A stretch of 64,000 nucleotides of DNA from Thermomonospora catenispora (GTDB lineage: Bacteria > Actinomycetota > Actinomycetes > Streptosporangiales > Streptosporangiaceae): contig NZ_RRYT01000016.1 of the NCBI RefSeq assembly GCF_006363815.1, positions 24,795 through 88,794 of the forward strand, in the 5' to 3' direction. The notes under the pieces are model-generated. The model saw only the letters and a list, made by a program, of their open reading frames with translations, did no database searches and was not told where the DNA came from. Numbering within the stretch: position 1 is the stretch's first letter; each line of letters begins with the position of its first letter. Made by a program: the position numbers and the translations under genes. Positions 25,433 to 36,240 of the stretch are shown in pieces.

Positions 25433-26668
25433 ATGACCGTGCTCGACGCCACGGCCCAGACCGCCGACGGCATCACGGTGGCCGGTGAGCCGTGCGTGCT
25501 GATCAAGCTGGGCGAGGTCGTGCTCAAGGGCAGGAACCGGGAGACGTTCGAGCGGCGGCTGCAGGGCAACATCCGCTCGGCCGTCCGGGACATCGCCCCG
25601 GTGGAGATCTGGCGTCGGCACGGCGTGATGGTGGCGCGCGTCGGCGGCGGGACCGCGGACGTCGCCACGGTGGACGCGCTGGCCGAGCGGATCGCCGACG
25701 TGATGGGCATCGTCTGGGTGCACCGCGCCTGGCGGGTCGGCAAGGACCCCGACAGCGTGGTGCGCGCGGCGCTGGACCTGATGTCCGGCCGCACCGGCTC
25801 GTTCGCGGTGCGGTCCCGCCGGCGCGACAAGCGGTTCCCGCTGACCTCCACCGAGATCGACCGGCTGGTCGGCACGAAGATCGTCGAGGCCTACGGGCTG
25901 CCGGTCAGGCTCAAGAACCCCGACCACACCCTCGCGGTCGAGGTCGACCGCGACGAGGTGTTCGTCTACACCGACGGACTGCCCGGGCAGGGCGGGCTGC
26001 CGGTGGGGATGAGCGGGCGGGCGCTGGTGCTGCTGTCGGGCGGCATCGACTCCCCGGTCGCCGCCTACCGGATGATGCGCCGCGGGCTGCGGGTGGACTA
26101 CCTGCACTTCTCCGGCATGCCGTTCACCGGCCCCGAGTCCATCTACAAGGCGTACGCGCTGGTCCGGGAGCTGGACAAGTTCCAGGGCGGCTCGCGGCTG
26201 TTCGTGGTGCCGTTCGGCAAGGCCCAGCAGCAGATCAAGTCCTCCGGCGCGGATCGGCTGGCGGTGCTCGCCCAGCGTCGGCTGATGCTGCGCACCGGCG
26301 AGCTGATGGCGCACCGGCTCGGCGGCGCCGCGCTGATCACCGGCGACTCGCTCGGCCAGGTCAGCAGCCAGACGCTGGCCAACATGACCGCCCTGAACGA
26401 CGCGGTCGAGCTGCCGATCCTGCGCCCGCTGGTCGGCATGGACAAGGTCGAGATCATGGACACCGCCCGCCGGATCGGCACGCTGGCCATCTCCGAGCTG
26501 CCCGACGAGGACTGCTGCACTCTGCTGGCGCCGCGCCGGGCCGAGACCCGCGCCAAGATCGAGGACCTGCGGCAGATCGACAAGCGGCTGGACGCCGAGG
26601 AGCTGGCCGAGCGGCTGGCCGACTCGGCGCAGGAGCACCGGCCCGCCTACGGCGAGGGCGCCGCCTGA
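25433..26668 (+). CDS. thiI: tRNA 4-thiouridine synthase ThiI
   Basis: The 411-residue protein has the N-terminal ferredoxin-like and THUMP RNA-binding domains (LIKLGEVVLKGRNRETFERRL to about residue 185), then the adenylating PP-loop domain with LLSGGIDSPVAAYRMM. It ends without the rhodanese domain that carries the sulfur in E. coli ThiI. The protein activates tRNA uridine 8 for thiolation, and in enterobacteria it also feeds sulfur to thiamine thiazole synthesis. The thiS and thiG genes lie 10 kb away, but a version without rhodanese probably acts on tRNA only. The ATG follows AGGAGGTC at ideal spacing. Confidence 0.92.
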   Translation: MTVLDATAQTADGITVAGEPCVLIKLGEVVLKGRNRETFERRLQGNIRSAVRDIAPVEIWRRHGVMVARVGGGTADVATVDALAERIADVMGIVWVHRAWRVGKDPDSVVRAALDLMSGRTGSFAVRSRRRDKRFPLTSTEIDRLVGTKIVEAYGLPVRLKNPDHTLAVEVDRDEVFVYTDGLPGQGGLPVGMSGRALVLLSGGIDSPVAAYRMMRRGLRVDYLHFSGMPFTGPESIYKAYALVRELDKFQGGSRLFVVPFGKAQQQIKSSGADRLAVLAQRRLMLRTGELMAHRLGGAALITGDSLGQVSSQTLANMTALNDAVELPILRPLVGMDKVEIMDTARRIGTLAISELPDEDCCTLLAPRRAETRAKIEDLRQIDKRLDAEELAERLADSAQEHRPAYGEGAA

Positions 26669-26680
26669 GCGCCGGGCGGT

Positions 26681-27577
26681 TCAGCCCAGCAGGTCGCAGG
26701 GCCGGGGGGTCTCCGGACCGTCCGGCCCCACCAGCACCATCCGCTCGACCCGCACGATCCGGAAGCGCCGTCCGGCCACGGCGATGTCGTTGCGCCGGCG
26801 CCGGTCCTGCATCATGTCCGCCGCGGCGGCGTAGGCGGCCCGATCCGCCGCTCCGGGCTGCTCCACCGCCGGCACCACGTGCCGGAAGTAGGCGGCCAGC
26901 GAGTCCCGAGCCTCCTGCGGCAGCCGGTACAGCCGGGTGCCGGGCCGCCACAGCTTCCCGGTCCGCTCGGCGACGGTGAACATCGGCGGCAGCTGCACCG
27001 GCGCCAGGAACGGCTCCACCGGCTCGGTGCCGGTGCGCGCCGCCTCGTCCAGGTACTGGCACAGCAGTTCCGCGGTGAGCAGATCCGCCGTGTCGCGGCC
27101 GCCCGACGACGCGGTGGGGATGAAGTCCAGCGAGCGCTCACGGGACGGCCGCAGCGGGTCGAGGTCGGTGGGCCGGGGCGGCTCGGGGCCGTCGGGGCCG
27201 GTCCGCATCAGCTGTTCGATCCGCGCGATCCGGAACCGGCGGGCCAGCACGGTCACCTCGTCGCGCTCCCCGGCCTCCAGCCGCAGCGCCGCCTCGTGAC
27301 ACTCCCGGGCCGCCCGGCCGTCCGCCGGGGCCCATCCGCGCAGCCGGGCCGCCAGCAGCTCCCGGGCCCCTTGGGGCAGGGGATCGCACGGGCACACGAT
27401 CTGCCACCCGCCGGGCACCTGCTCGGCGGCGGCGAACAACGGCCCCGCCACCACCAGATCCGGGTAGGCGATCAGCGACCGGCGCGCGTCGGCCGAGATC
27501 ACCTCCGCCACGGGGTCCATGGTGTGCAGATCCCTGGGGAAGAGCAGGCCGCCGCCGTCGCCGTCGCCGATAGTCAT
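26681..27577 (-). CDS. DUF5954-type protein with internal duplication
   Basis: The 298-residue protein is soluble and is built of two related halves. The first half ends with RRFRIARIEQLMRTGPDGPEPPRPTDLDP and the second with RRFRIVRVERMVLVGPDGPETPRPCDLLG at the C-terminus; both are preceded by a helix (GARELLAARLRG and ARDSLAAYFRHV). I connect this pattern with DUF5954, an actinobacterial family of unknown function. The ATG at 27577 is preferred over the upstream frame, which is Arg/Ser-rich and without similarity. It converges with thiI with a 12-base gap. Confidence 0.75.
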   Translation of the reverse strand: MTIGDGDGGGLLFPRDLHTMDPVAEVISADARRSLIAYPDLVVAGPLFAAAEQVPGGWQIVCPCDPLPQGARELLAARLRGWAPADGRAARECHEAALRLEAGERDEVTVLARRFRIARIEQLMRTGPDGPEPPRPTDLDPLRPSRERSLDFIPTASSGGRDTADLLTAELLCQYLDEAARTGTEPVEPFLAPVQLPPMFTVAERTGKLWRPGTRLYRLPQEARDSLAAYFRHVVPAVEQPGAADRAAYAAAADMMQDRRRRNDIAVAGRRFRIVRVERMVLVGPDGPETPRPCDLLG

Positions 27578-27665
27578 GCGCAGAATCTTCCTCGGACCGC
27601 CGCGGGTGCGCGAGCGATTCGAGCCACTTTCGTCGGACGATTTTGTCAACCGATTCCAAGATCGC

Positions 27666-27696
27666 GGGTGCCGCGGGCCGGTCGCCCGCGGCACCC
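27666..27696 (-). terminator. Terminator hairpin after the EamA gene
   Basis: A perfect 13-bp stem (GGGTGCCGCGGGC / GCCCGCGGCACCC) with a 5-base loop begins 7 bases beyond the stop of the minus-strand transporter gene. Confidence 0.7.
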
Positions 27697-27703
27697 CGGT
27701 CGC

Positions 27704-28630
27704 TCAGCGTCGCCGTTCGCCTGCGATGAGCAGCAGCAATCCCGCCGCCAGCGCCGCCAGACCCGCCCATGCGACGCCGCCGAGCCGCTCGCCCAGCACC
27801 AGCAGTCCCAGCAGCGCGGCGACCGCGGGCTCGGCCAGCGTCAACGTGGTCGCCACCGTCACCGGCGTGGTGCGCAGGCCCCGGGCGTACAGCAGATAGC
27901 CCCCGGAGGTCGTGACGACCCCCAGATAGCCGGCGACCAGCGCCCCCGAGGGGGTCAGCGCCCAGCCCGGCGAGGAGCCCAGCAGCACCGGCAGCAGCAT
28001 CACCGCCGCCGCGCCGAACAGCGCGCCCGTCACCGCCGGGCTGCTCTCGCCCCGGCCGATGAGCCGCGCGGCGACGGTGGCGTACGACGCGTACGCCAGT
28101 CCCGACAGCAGGGCCAGGGCCACTCCCAGGGGCTCCACGCCCGCCGACCGGCCGCCGCCGATCAGCGCGGCGCACCCGGCCACCGCGCAGGCGGTGGCCG
28201 CCCCCCAGCGCAGGGTGGGCCGCGCCCCTCCGGTGAGGACGGCGATCAGCCCGGCGAACGCGGGCGAGCTGCCGATCGTGACGATGGTGCCGGTGGCGAC
28301 CCCGGTGCGGGCCACCGCGGCGAAGAAGGCGGTCTGGTACACCGCGACGCACACCGCGCCCAGCGCCAGCGCCCATCGGCTGCGGCGATGGGACACCAGC
28401 CGCCGCAGCCCCTCGCCGTTGCCGGTGAACGCCGCCAGGGCCAGCAGGACGGCCCCGCCCAGCACGATGCGGGCGGCGCCGACGGAGACCGGGTCGGCGC
28501 CGGCGGGGGCCAGGGTCTGAACGGTGCCGGTCGTCCCCCAGACGGAGGCGGCCAGCAGGATGAGCGCGCTGCCGGTCGGGCGTCGGCCGCGCGCGGCCGG
28601 ATCAGTGGACTCGATGAGGCGTGTGGACAC
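27704..28630 (-). CDS. EamA/DMT family transporter
   Basis: The 308-residue protein has ten predicted membrane helices in two EamA repeats, as in drug/metabolite exporters of the RhaT/YedA type. The first repeat starts at LILLAASVWGTTGTVQTLAP and the second at LGVALALLSGLAYASYATVAARL. The glycine-rich helix ends and the family's proline-kinked segments are present. It probably exports a small metabolite or amino acid. The GTG at 28630 follows AGGAG with an 8-base spacer. Upstream lies a repeat-bearing region of 347 bases; downstream is a strong terminator, so the gene is a single unit. Confidence 0.87.
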   Translation of the reverse strand: MSTRLIESTDPAARGRRPTGSALILLAASVWGTTGTVQTLAPAGADPVSVGAARIVLGGAVLLALAAFTGNGEGLRRLVSHRRSRWALALGAVCVAVYQTAFFAAVARTGVATGTIVTIGSSPAFAGLIAVLTGGARPTLRWGAATACAVAGCAALIGGGRSAGVEPLGVALALLSGLAYASYATVAARLIGRGESSPAVTGALFGAAAVMLLPVLLGSSPGWALTPSGALVAGYLGVVTTSGGYLLYARGLRTTPVTVATTLTLAEPAVAALLGLLVLGERLGGVAWAGLAALAAGLLLLIAGERRR

Positions 28631-28825
28631 GCAAGACGCTCCTGAACTCGAACCGACGGGAGAGATCCGGTTCGGGGCGCGCCTGATCGCGGCCGGGCGC
28701 ATGCCGCGCCGGGCCGTGGACGTCGATGGGACCAGATCGCGCCCCGGTCAGGAGCGCGGAGGCCCGAGCTGCGCGGTCCAGTACGCCATGACCGGAACTT
28801 TACCCCACGACGCCGCGTCGCGCGG

Positions 28826-28885
28826 GACGCCATGCAGGACGTCGTGCGGGGCGTCATGCGGGACGTCGTGCGGGACGTCGTGCGG
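28826..28885. repeat. Five tandem 12-bp repeats in an intergenic region
   Basis: Five units of consensus GACGTCGTGCGG follow one another without gaps; three are identical. They lie between the EamA gene start (28630) and the aroF stop (28978), in a 347-base stretch with no recognisable gene. Each unit holds the palindrome GACGTC or a one-base variant. Confidence 0.85.
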
Positions 28886-28977
28886 CGCGGGCCGGACGAT
28901 GCCCTCTCGCCCGGTCGTCCGGCCCGCCTCCCCGAGACGGCCGCGCCGCTCCGAGCCCGTCGCGTCCGTCCGAGGGC

Positions 28978-30024
28978 TCAGCCGGCGGTCGCCAGCGCAT
29001 CGGCCGACTCGGTGAGGGAACGGCCGAACACCGGCGGCAGCTCCCTCACCAGCCGGGCCAGCTCCCGCAGGTCTCCGTCCACCAGAGCCTGCGCCCCGTC
29101 GCACAACGCGCTCTCCGGGTGCGGGTGCACGTCGACGATCACGCCGTCCGCGCCGACCGCGATCGCCGCCCGGGTCAGCGGCAGCACCAGGTCGCGCCGC
29201 CCGCCCGAGTGCGAGGGGTCCACGATCACCGGCAGGTGCGACAGCTGCTGCGCCACCGGCACCGCCGAGATGTCCAGGGTGTTGCGAGTGGCCCTCTCGA
29301 AGGTGCGGATGCCCCGCTCGCACAGCACGATGTCCAGGTTGCCGCGCTGGGCGATGTACTCGGCGGCCATCAGCCACTCCTCGATGGTGCCGCTCATGCC
29401 GCGCTTGAGCAGCACCGGCTTGCCGACCTCCCCGACGGCCTGCAGCAGCGAGAAGTTCTGCGCGTTGCGGGTGCCGATCTGCAGCATGTCGGCGTAGGAG
29501 GCGACCAGCTCCACATCGTGGGCGTCCACCACCTCGGTGACGACCGGCAGCCCGGTCTCGGCGCGCACGTCGGCCAGGATCTTCAGGCCCCGCTCGCCCA
29601 GCCCCTGGAAGGCGTAGGGGGAGGTGCGCGGCTTGAACGCGCCGCCGCGCAGCAGGGTGGCGCCGGCGGCCTTGGCCATCTGGGCGGCCTGCAGGGTCTG
29701 GTCGGGGGTCTCCACGGCGCAGGGGCCGGCGATCAGGGTCATGGTGCCCGGGCCGATCGGCACGCCGCCGACCCGCACCACCGAGCGCTCGGGGTGGTTC
29801 TCCCGGCTGACCAGCTTGTAGGGCGCCGAGATGCGGATGACGTCGCGCACCCCGGGCATGCCGCGCAGGTTCAACGAGCCGAACTGGTCGACGTCCCCGA
29901 CCAGGCCGACGATCGTCCGGGCCACCCCCCGGCTGACGAAGGCCTCCCCGCCGGCCGTCTCAACGGTGGAGACGACGGCTGCGATATCCGCCTCGGTGGC
30001 CTCCGGGCCCATCACCACGACCAT
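28978..30024 (-). CDS. aroF: DAHP synthase, type I beta
   Basis: The enzyme condenses phosphoenolpyruvate and erythrose 4-phosphate, the first step of the shikimate pathway. The 348 residues comprise an N-terminal ferredoxin-like regulatory domain (MVVVMGPEATEADIAAVVSTVETAGG, about 1-70) and the aldolase barrel with IAGPCAVET, RGGAFKPRTSPYAFQG and LCERGIRTFE, ending in VDPSHSGG. This is the AroA-beta type found in Thermotoga and Bacillus relatives. The locus in M. tuberculosis (Rv2178c) and S. coelicolor holds a type II enzyme, a different family. A short leader peptide rich in Phe/Tyr and a terminator precede it, so it is probably controlled by attenuation. Confidence 0.95.
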   Translation of the reverse strand: MVVVMGPEATEADIAAVVSTVETAGGEAFVSRGVARTIVGLVGDVDQFGSLNLRGMPGVRDVIRISAPYKLVSRENHPERSVVRVGGVPIGPGTMTLIAGPCAVETPDQTLQAAQMAKAAGATLLRGGAFKPRTSPYAFQGLGERGLKILADVRAETGLPVVTEVVDAHDVELVASYADMLQIGTRNAQNFSLLQAVGEVGKPVLLKRGMSGTIEEWLMAAEYIAQRGNLDIVLCERGIRTFERATRNTLDISAVPVAQQLSHLPVIVDPSHSGGRRDLVLPLTRAAIAVGADGVIVDVHPHPESALCDGAQALVDGDLRELARLVRELPPVFGRSLTESADALATAG

Positions 30025-30071
30025 GCTGTTCTCCTCGGTTGTTCCGTGCCGCTGTGGAAGCCGACCACACG

Positions 30072-30101
30072 AAAAAACCCCGGGCGGTGGATTGCCCGGG
30101 G
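30072..30101 (-). terminator. Attenuator terminator before aroF
   Basis: On the minus strand CCCCGGGC and GCCCGGGG form a perfect 8-bp stem with an 8-base loop, followed directly by six T. It is one of the few true rho-independent terminators here and lies between the leader peptide and aroF. Bases 30150-30156, inside the leader-peptide frame, can pair with its first arm (GCCCGGG with CCCGGGC) as a competing antiterminator. Confidence 0.85.
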
Positions 30102-30116
30102 CCTCGGTGCGGTTCG

Positions 30117-30188
30117 TCAGCGCAACGCCGAATGGACCGCCACCCGTGTCCCGGGCCGGTCATAAAAGCCGAAGAAGGCGTTGCGCAT
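30117..30188 (-). CDS. Phe/Tyr leader peptide of the aroF attenuator
   Basis: A 23-codon frame begins MRNAFFGFYDR, with four aromatic codons (two TTC, TTT, TAT) among the first nine. It ends 16 bases before the attenuator hairpin and about 93 bases before aroF. This layout is that of an amino-acid attenuator: ribosomes that stall at Phe/Tyr codons would leave the antiterminator arm free and allow reading into aroF. The frame was judged by codon content and position; there is no protein family. No strong ribosome site is visible before the ATG (CTTGTTCCC). Confidence 0.8.
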   Translation of the reverse strand: MRNAFFGFYDRPGTRVAVHSALR

Positions 30189-30276
30189 GGGAACAAGCGT
30201 AGACCATCCGACCTCTCCGGTGGGGGAAGGGGGCGCGGTATGGCTCACGTCACGGAGATGGCAGGATGAGCCCGTC

Positions 30277-30900
30277 ATGTCCTCCCCATCGGAACAGCCC
30301 CCAGAGCGCAAGGTCCTGCCGCCCGGACAGTACGTCCCTCGTGGCTGGCCCGTCCTGCACTACGGCCCGGTGCCCAAGTTCCGTCCCGAGACCTGGTCCT
30401 TCCAGGTGTTCGGGGCCACCGCGTCCGGCGAGCAGCACATCTGGACCTGGGAGGAGTTCGAACGCCTCCCGCGCACCGAGGCGGTCGCCGATTTCCACTG
30501 CGTCACCAAGTTCACCGTCCCCGACAACCACTGGGAGGGGGTCGCCGGGTCCACGATCGTGGAGCTGGCGCCGCCGCACCCCGACGCCACCCATGTGATG
30601 GTGTGGGCGGAGTACGGCTACAGCGCCAACATCCGCATGTCGGACTTCCTCGCCGAGGCGACGATGTTCGCCCTGTACCGCAACGGCGAGCGGCTCACCC
30701 CCGAGCACGGCTTCCCCGTCCGCCTGGTGGTGCCGCACCTGTACGCCTGGAAGAGCGTCAAGTGGGCGCGGGGAGTGGAGTACCTCATCAAGGACCGCCG
30801 CGGGTTCTGGGAGGAGCGCGGCTACCACAACATCGCCGATCCCTGGCGCGAGCAGCGCTACTCCTACCAGGAGGAGGAGGGCGAGGCCCCGCCCCTGTGA
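30277..30900 (+). CDS. Sulfite oxidase-like molybdopterin oxidoreductase
   Basis: The 207-residue protein has the oxidoreductase molybdopterin-binding domain only. The likely Mo-coordinating cysteine is in VADFHCVTKFTVPDNHWEGV (near residue 75), followed by VMVWAEYGYSANI and FPVRLVVPHLYAWKSVKWARGVEYL, the typical end of the fold. There is no signal peptide or membrane anchor, so it is probably cytoplasmic. The compact size is like YedY-related and stand-alone actinobacterial members whose substrates are unknown. It is divergent from the aroF leader; the start at 30277 follows GGCAGGATGAG. Confidence 0.88.
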   Translation: MSSPSEQPPERKVLPPGQYVPRGWPVLHYGPVPKFRPETWSFQVFGATASGEQHIWTWEEFERLPRTEAVADFHCVTKFTVPDNHWEGVAGSTIVELAPPHPDATHVMVWAEYGYSANIRMSDFLAEATMFALYRNGERLTPEHGFPVRLVVPHLYAWKSVKWARGVEYLIKDRRGFWEERGYHNIADPWREQRYSYQEEEGEAPPL

Positions 30901-30992
30901 CGCCCGCCCCCGGACGCCCGCCCGTCCGCCGCACGATGATCGCATTGCGGAATCGATTGCGGACGGACAGTAATTGGGGGCATGGTCCTGTC

Positions 30993-31787
30993 ATGCTACG
31001 AGTGCTCGCGGTCGATGACGACGTCGCCGCGGTCGAGGAATTGGCGCGCCTGCTGCGGGCCGACCCCCGGATCGCGGAGGTCTCCGTCGCCGGCGACGCG
31101 GCCGCCGCGCTGCGCGACCTGGGATGCAGGGTGGCCGCCGGCAGTCGGTTCGACGCGGTGTTCTGCGACATCCGGATGTCCGGTCTGGGCGGCCTGGACG
31201 GCCTGGACTTCACCCGGCTGCTGCGCGGCTTCGCCCGGCCCCCCGCGGTCGTCTTCGTGACCGCCTGCGAGGACGGCGCGGTCGCGGCCTACGAGGTGGG
31301 CGCCGTGGACTATGTGCTCAAGCCGGTGCGTCCGCAGCGGATCGCCGAGGCCGTGCGGCGGGTCGAGGAGGCGGTCCGCCGCACGCCCGCGCCGCCCGCC
31401 GCCGAGGGAGGGCCGGTCGCGCCGCCCCCTGATGAGCTGATCCCCGTCGAGCTGGGCGGCCGCACCCGGATGATCTCCCGCAACGCGGTGCGGTACGTCG
31501 AGGCGCACGGCGACTACGTCCGGCTGCACACCGCCGACGGCAGCTACCTGGTCCGCATGCCCCTGGCGTCGCTGGCCCGCCGCTGGGAGCCGATGGGGTT
31601 CATCCGGATCCACCGCAGCACGCTGGTGTCGGCCGCGCACATCACCGAGCTGCGCTTCGACGCCGGCCGGGTCGCCGTTCAGGTCGGCGACGACGTCCTG
31701 CAGGTCAGCCGGCGCCATGCGCGCCGGGTCCGGGACCTGCTGGTGCGCAGCTTCCACCGGGAGGCCCCGCCGCTGCAGCCGCGCTGA
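30993..31787 (+). CDS. LytTR-family response regulator
   Basis: The 264-residue protein has a receiver domain with VLAVDDDVAAVEELARLL, the phospho-acceptor in DAVFCDIRMSGLGGLDGLDF, and the lysine in AVDYVLKPVRPQRI. A Pro/Ala-rich linker leads to a LytTR DNA-binding domain (PDELIPVELGGRTRMISRNAVRYVEAHGDYVRLHT to the end). The receiver has a short insert (GCRVAAGSRF) before the Asp strand. No histidine kinase gene is adjacent, so its partner must be elsewhere. The ATG at 30993 starts the receiver fold directly. Confidence 0.9.
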   Translation: MLRVLAVDDDVAAVEELARLLRADPRIAEVSVAGDAAAALRDLGCRVAAGSRFDAVFCDIRMSGLGGLDGLDFTRLLRGFARPPAVVFVTACEDGAVAAYEVGAVDYVLKPVRPQRIAEAVRRVEEAVRRTPAPPAAEGGPVAPPPDELIPVELGGRTRMISRNAVRYVEAHGDYVRLHTADGSYLVRMPLASLARRWEPMGFIRIHRSTLVSAAHITELRFDAGRVAVQVGDDVLQVSRRHARRVRDLLVRSFHREAPPLQPR

Positions 31788-32150
31788 ACCGCTCGTCGCA
31801 CCCGATCGCCCGCCCGTCGATTGACTACTGTGCGTAAGGCGACGGATGCGTACCGTTGGTCGAGGGCGTTCCCGCGGAACCCCCGCGGAGCGCTCCGAGC
31901 GCCTAGCGTTCTGTACGTCGCACCGGCTCACAAGACGACACCGGAGACCCGGGCACGATCGCGGTCAGCTCCGCCGCCCCGGGTCACGCCGCCGGATCCC
32001 GTACCGGGGGGGTGGGATCCGATGGCCGGAGGCTCGGGCGCCGCTGGACAGTCGGGGGGTTGTTCAGCGGCGCCCGAGCGCGTTCCGGGCCGGTGCGGGC
32101 GGTCGCCCGCACCGATCCCCGGCGCCCGGGGCGGGCCGCCCCCGTCTCTT
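31788..32150. other. Convergent intergenic region with terminator
   Basis: These 363 bases lie between the converging stops of the LytTR regulator and nfo. The only strong element is the hairpin at 32032-32079. I see no gene. Confidence 0.5.
32032..32079. terminator. Strong bidirectional hairpin
   Basis: GCTCGGGCGCCGCTGGACA (32032-32050) pairs with TGTTCAGCGGCGCCCGAGC (32061-32079) over 19 positions with one G-U pair, leaving a 10-base loop. It lies between two converging genes and probably ends both transcripts. Confidence 0.7.
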
Positions 32151-33050
32151 TCACGCCTCCCGCGGGCGGGGACGCCCGGGGCCGGTCCCGTCGGAGGGCG
32201 GCGGGGCGTCGCGGAGGCGCTTGAGGGCCTCCACGTCCCGGCGGTGCGGCTCGGCGGACCGGCCGGGGGTCTCGATGACGAACGGAACGCCCTCGGTGGC
32301 GGGGTGGTGGAGGAGGGCGGCGAACGGCGACTCGCCGATATGGCCGGCGCCGATGTTCTCGTGGCGGTCGCGGCGGGAGCCGCAGGGGTCCTTGGAGTCG
32401 TTGGCGTGGACGAGCTTGAGCCGTCCGGGGCCCACGGTCTCCACCAGCAGTCGCAGCATCTCGTGGACGCCCTTCTCGGCGGTCAGGTCGTGACCGGCGG
32501 CCCAGGCGTGGCAGGTGTCGAGACAGACGCCGAGCTTGGGATGGTGCTCGAGGGCGTCGAAGTAGGGGCCGAGCTGGTCGACGGTGGCGCAGAGCATGTT
32601 CTGCTGGCCCGCCATGGGCTCGAGCAGCAGCGCGGGCCCGTCGTCGGGGATCTCCTCCAGGACGGGGAGCAGACGCTCGTGGACCTGGCGGAGGGCGTCG
32701 TCCTTGGAACGGGTGACCGCCGATCCGGTGTGGATCACCACGCCGCCGGCGCCGACGTCGCGGCCGCGCCGCAGTGCGTGGCGGACGGCGGCCAGGGACC
32801 TCTCCAGCGTCTCCGCGGTGGGGGAGCCCACGTTGATCAGATAGTTGGCGTGCACGAAGACGGGGACGCCGCTGGCGCGCAGCTTCTCGTCCTCCTCGGG
32901 CCTGCCCTCGGGCAGCGCCCACCCCCGGGGGTTGGAGACGAAGATCTGGACGACCTCCGCGCCGATCTGCTCGGCGTACTTCAGCCCGCCGGTGGCCGGG
33001 CCGCCGGCGACCGGAACATGGCCCCCGATGGGGCGGTCCACAGCGCTCAT
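32151..33050 (-). CDS. nfo: Endonuclease IV (AP endonuclease)
   Basis: The 299-residue TIM-barrel enzyme cuts the DNA backbone at abasic sites. The AP-endonuclease-2 signatures are all present: GAEVVQIFVSNPRGW, VFVHANYLINVGSP, VVIHTGSA, LLLEPMAGQQNMLCATVDQLGPYF, LGVCLDTCHAWAAGHD, LVHANDSKDPCGSRRDRHENIGAGHIG and FVIETPG. These supply the His, Glu and Asp ligands of the trinuclear zinc site. It is transcribed toward the LytTR gene. No damage-response operator is visible near its start, although only about 70 bases separate it from pknL. Confidence 0.94.
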   Translation of the reverse strand: MSAVDRPIGGHVPVAGGPATGGLKYAEQIGAEVVQIFVSNPRGWALPEGRPEEDEKLRASGVPVFVHANYLINVGSPTAETLERSLAAVRHALRRGRDVGAGGVVIHTGSAVTRSKDDALRQVHERLLPVLEEIPDDGPALLLEPMAGQQNMLCATVDQLGPYFDALEHHPKLGVCLDTCHAWAAGHDLTAEKGVHEMLRLLVETVGPGRLKLVHANDSKDPCGSRRDRHENIGAGHIGESPFAALLHHPATEGVPFVIETPGRSAEPHRRDVEALKRLRDAPPPSDGTGPGRPRPREA

Positions 33051-33123
33051 AGCGTCCTCAGCGTAGTGCGGCCCCGTCGCCTCGACCGGTGACGGGGCCG
33101 CGCGCGTCGCCCTCGAGCGCCGC

Positions 33124-35130
<2,007 letters not shown>

Positions 35131-35212
35131 AGGGAGTCTACGGGCGATTCGGCCGAAGCCTCATCACACTGCGGAATGACGAGGCCGACGATCGCGCCGT
35201 GAAGTCGCGCGG

Positions 35213-36200
<988 letters not shown>

Positions 36201-36209
<9 letters not shown>

Positions 36210-36240
36210 GCCCTGGCCTCCACCTTCACGCCCTGGCCTC
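36201..36240. repeat. 20-bp tandem duplication at the thiO-thiS junction
   Basis: The sequence CACCTTCACGCCCTGGCCTC occurs twice without a gap (36201-36220 and 36221-36240). On the minus strand each copy contains the end of thiO, its TGA, and GTGAAGGTG, the start of thiS. Before duplication the stop and start would have overlapped as GTGA. Confidence 0.9.

Noticed and set aside
28826..28885. Direct repeats considered as a CRISPR array
   Set aside because: The units are 12 bases, contiguous, without spacers, and no cas genes are near.
28832..29497. A plus-strand frame that reads through the 12-bp repeats (MQDVVRGVMRDVV)
   Set aside because: It runs antisense into aroF and owes its start to the repeat itself.
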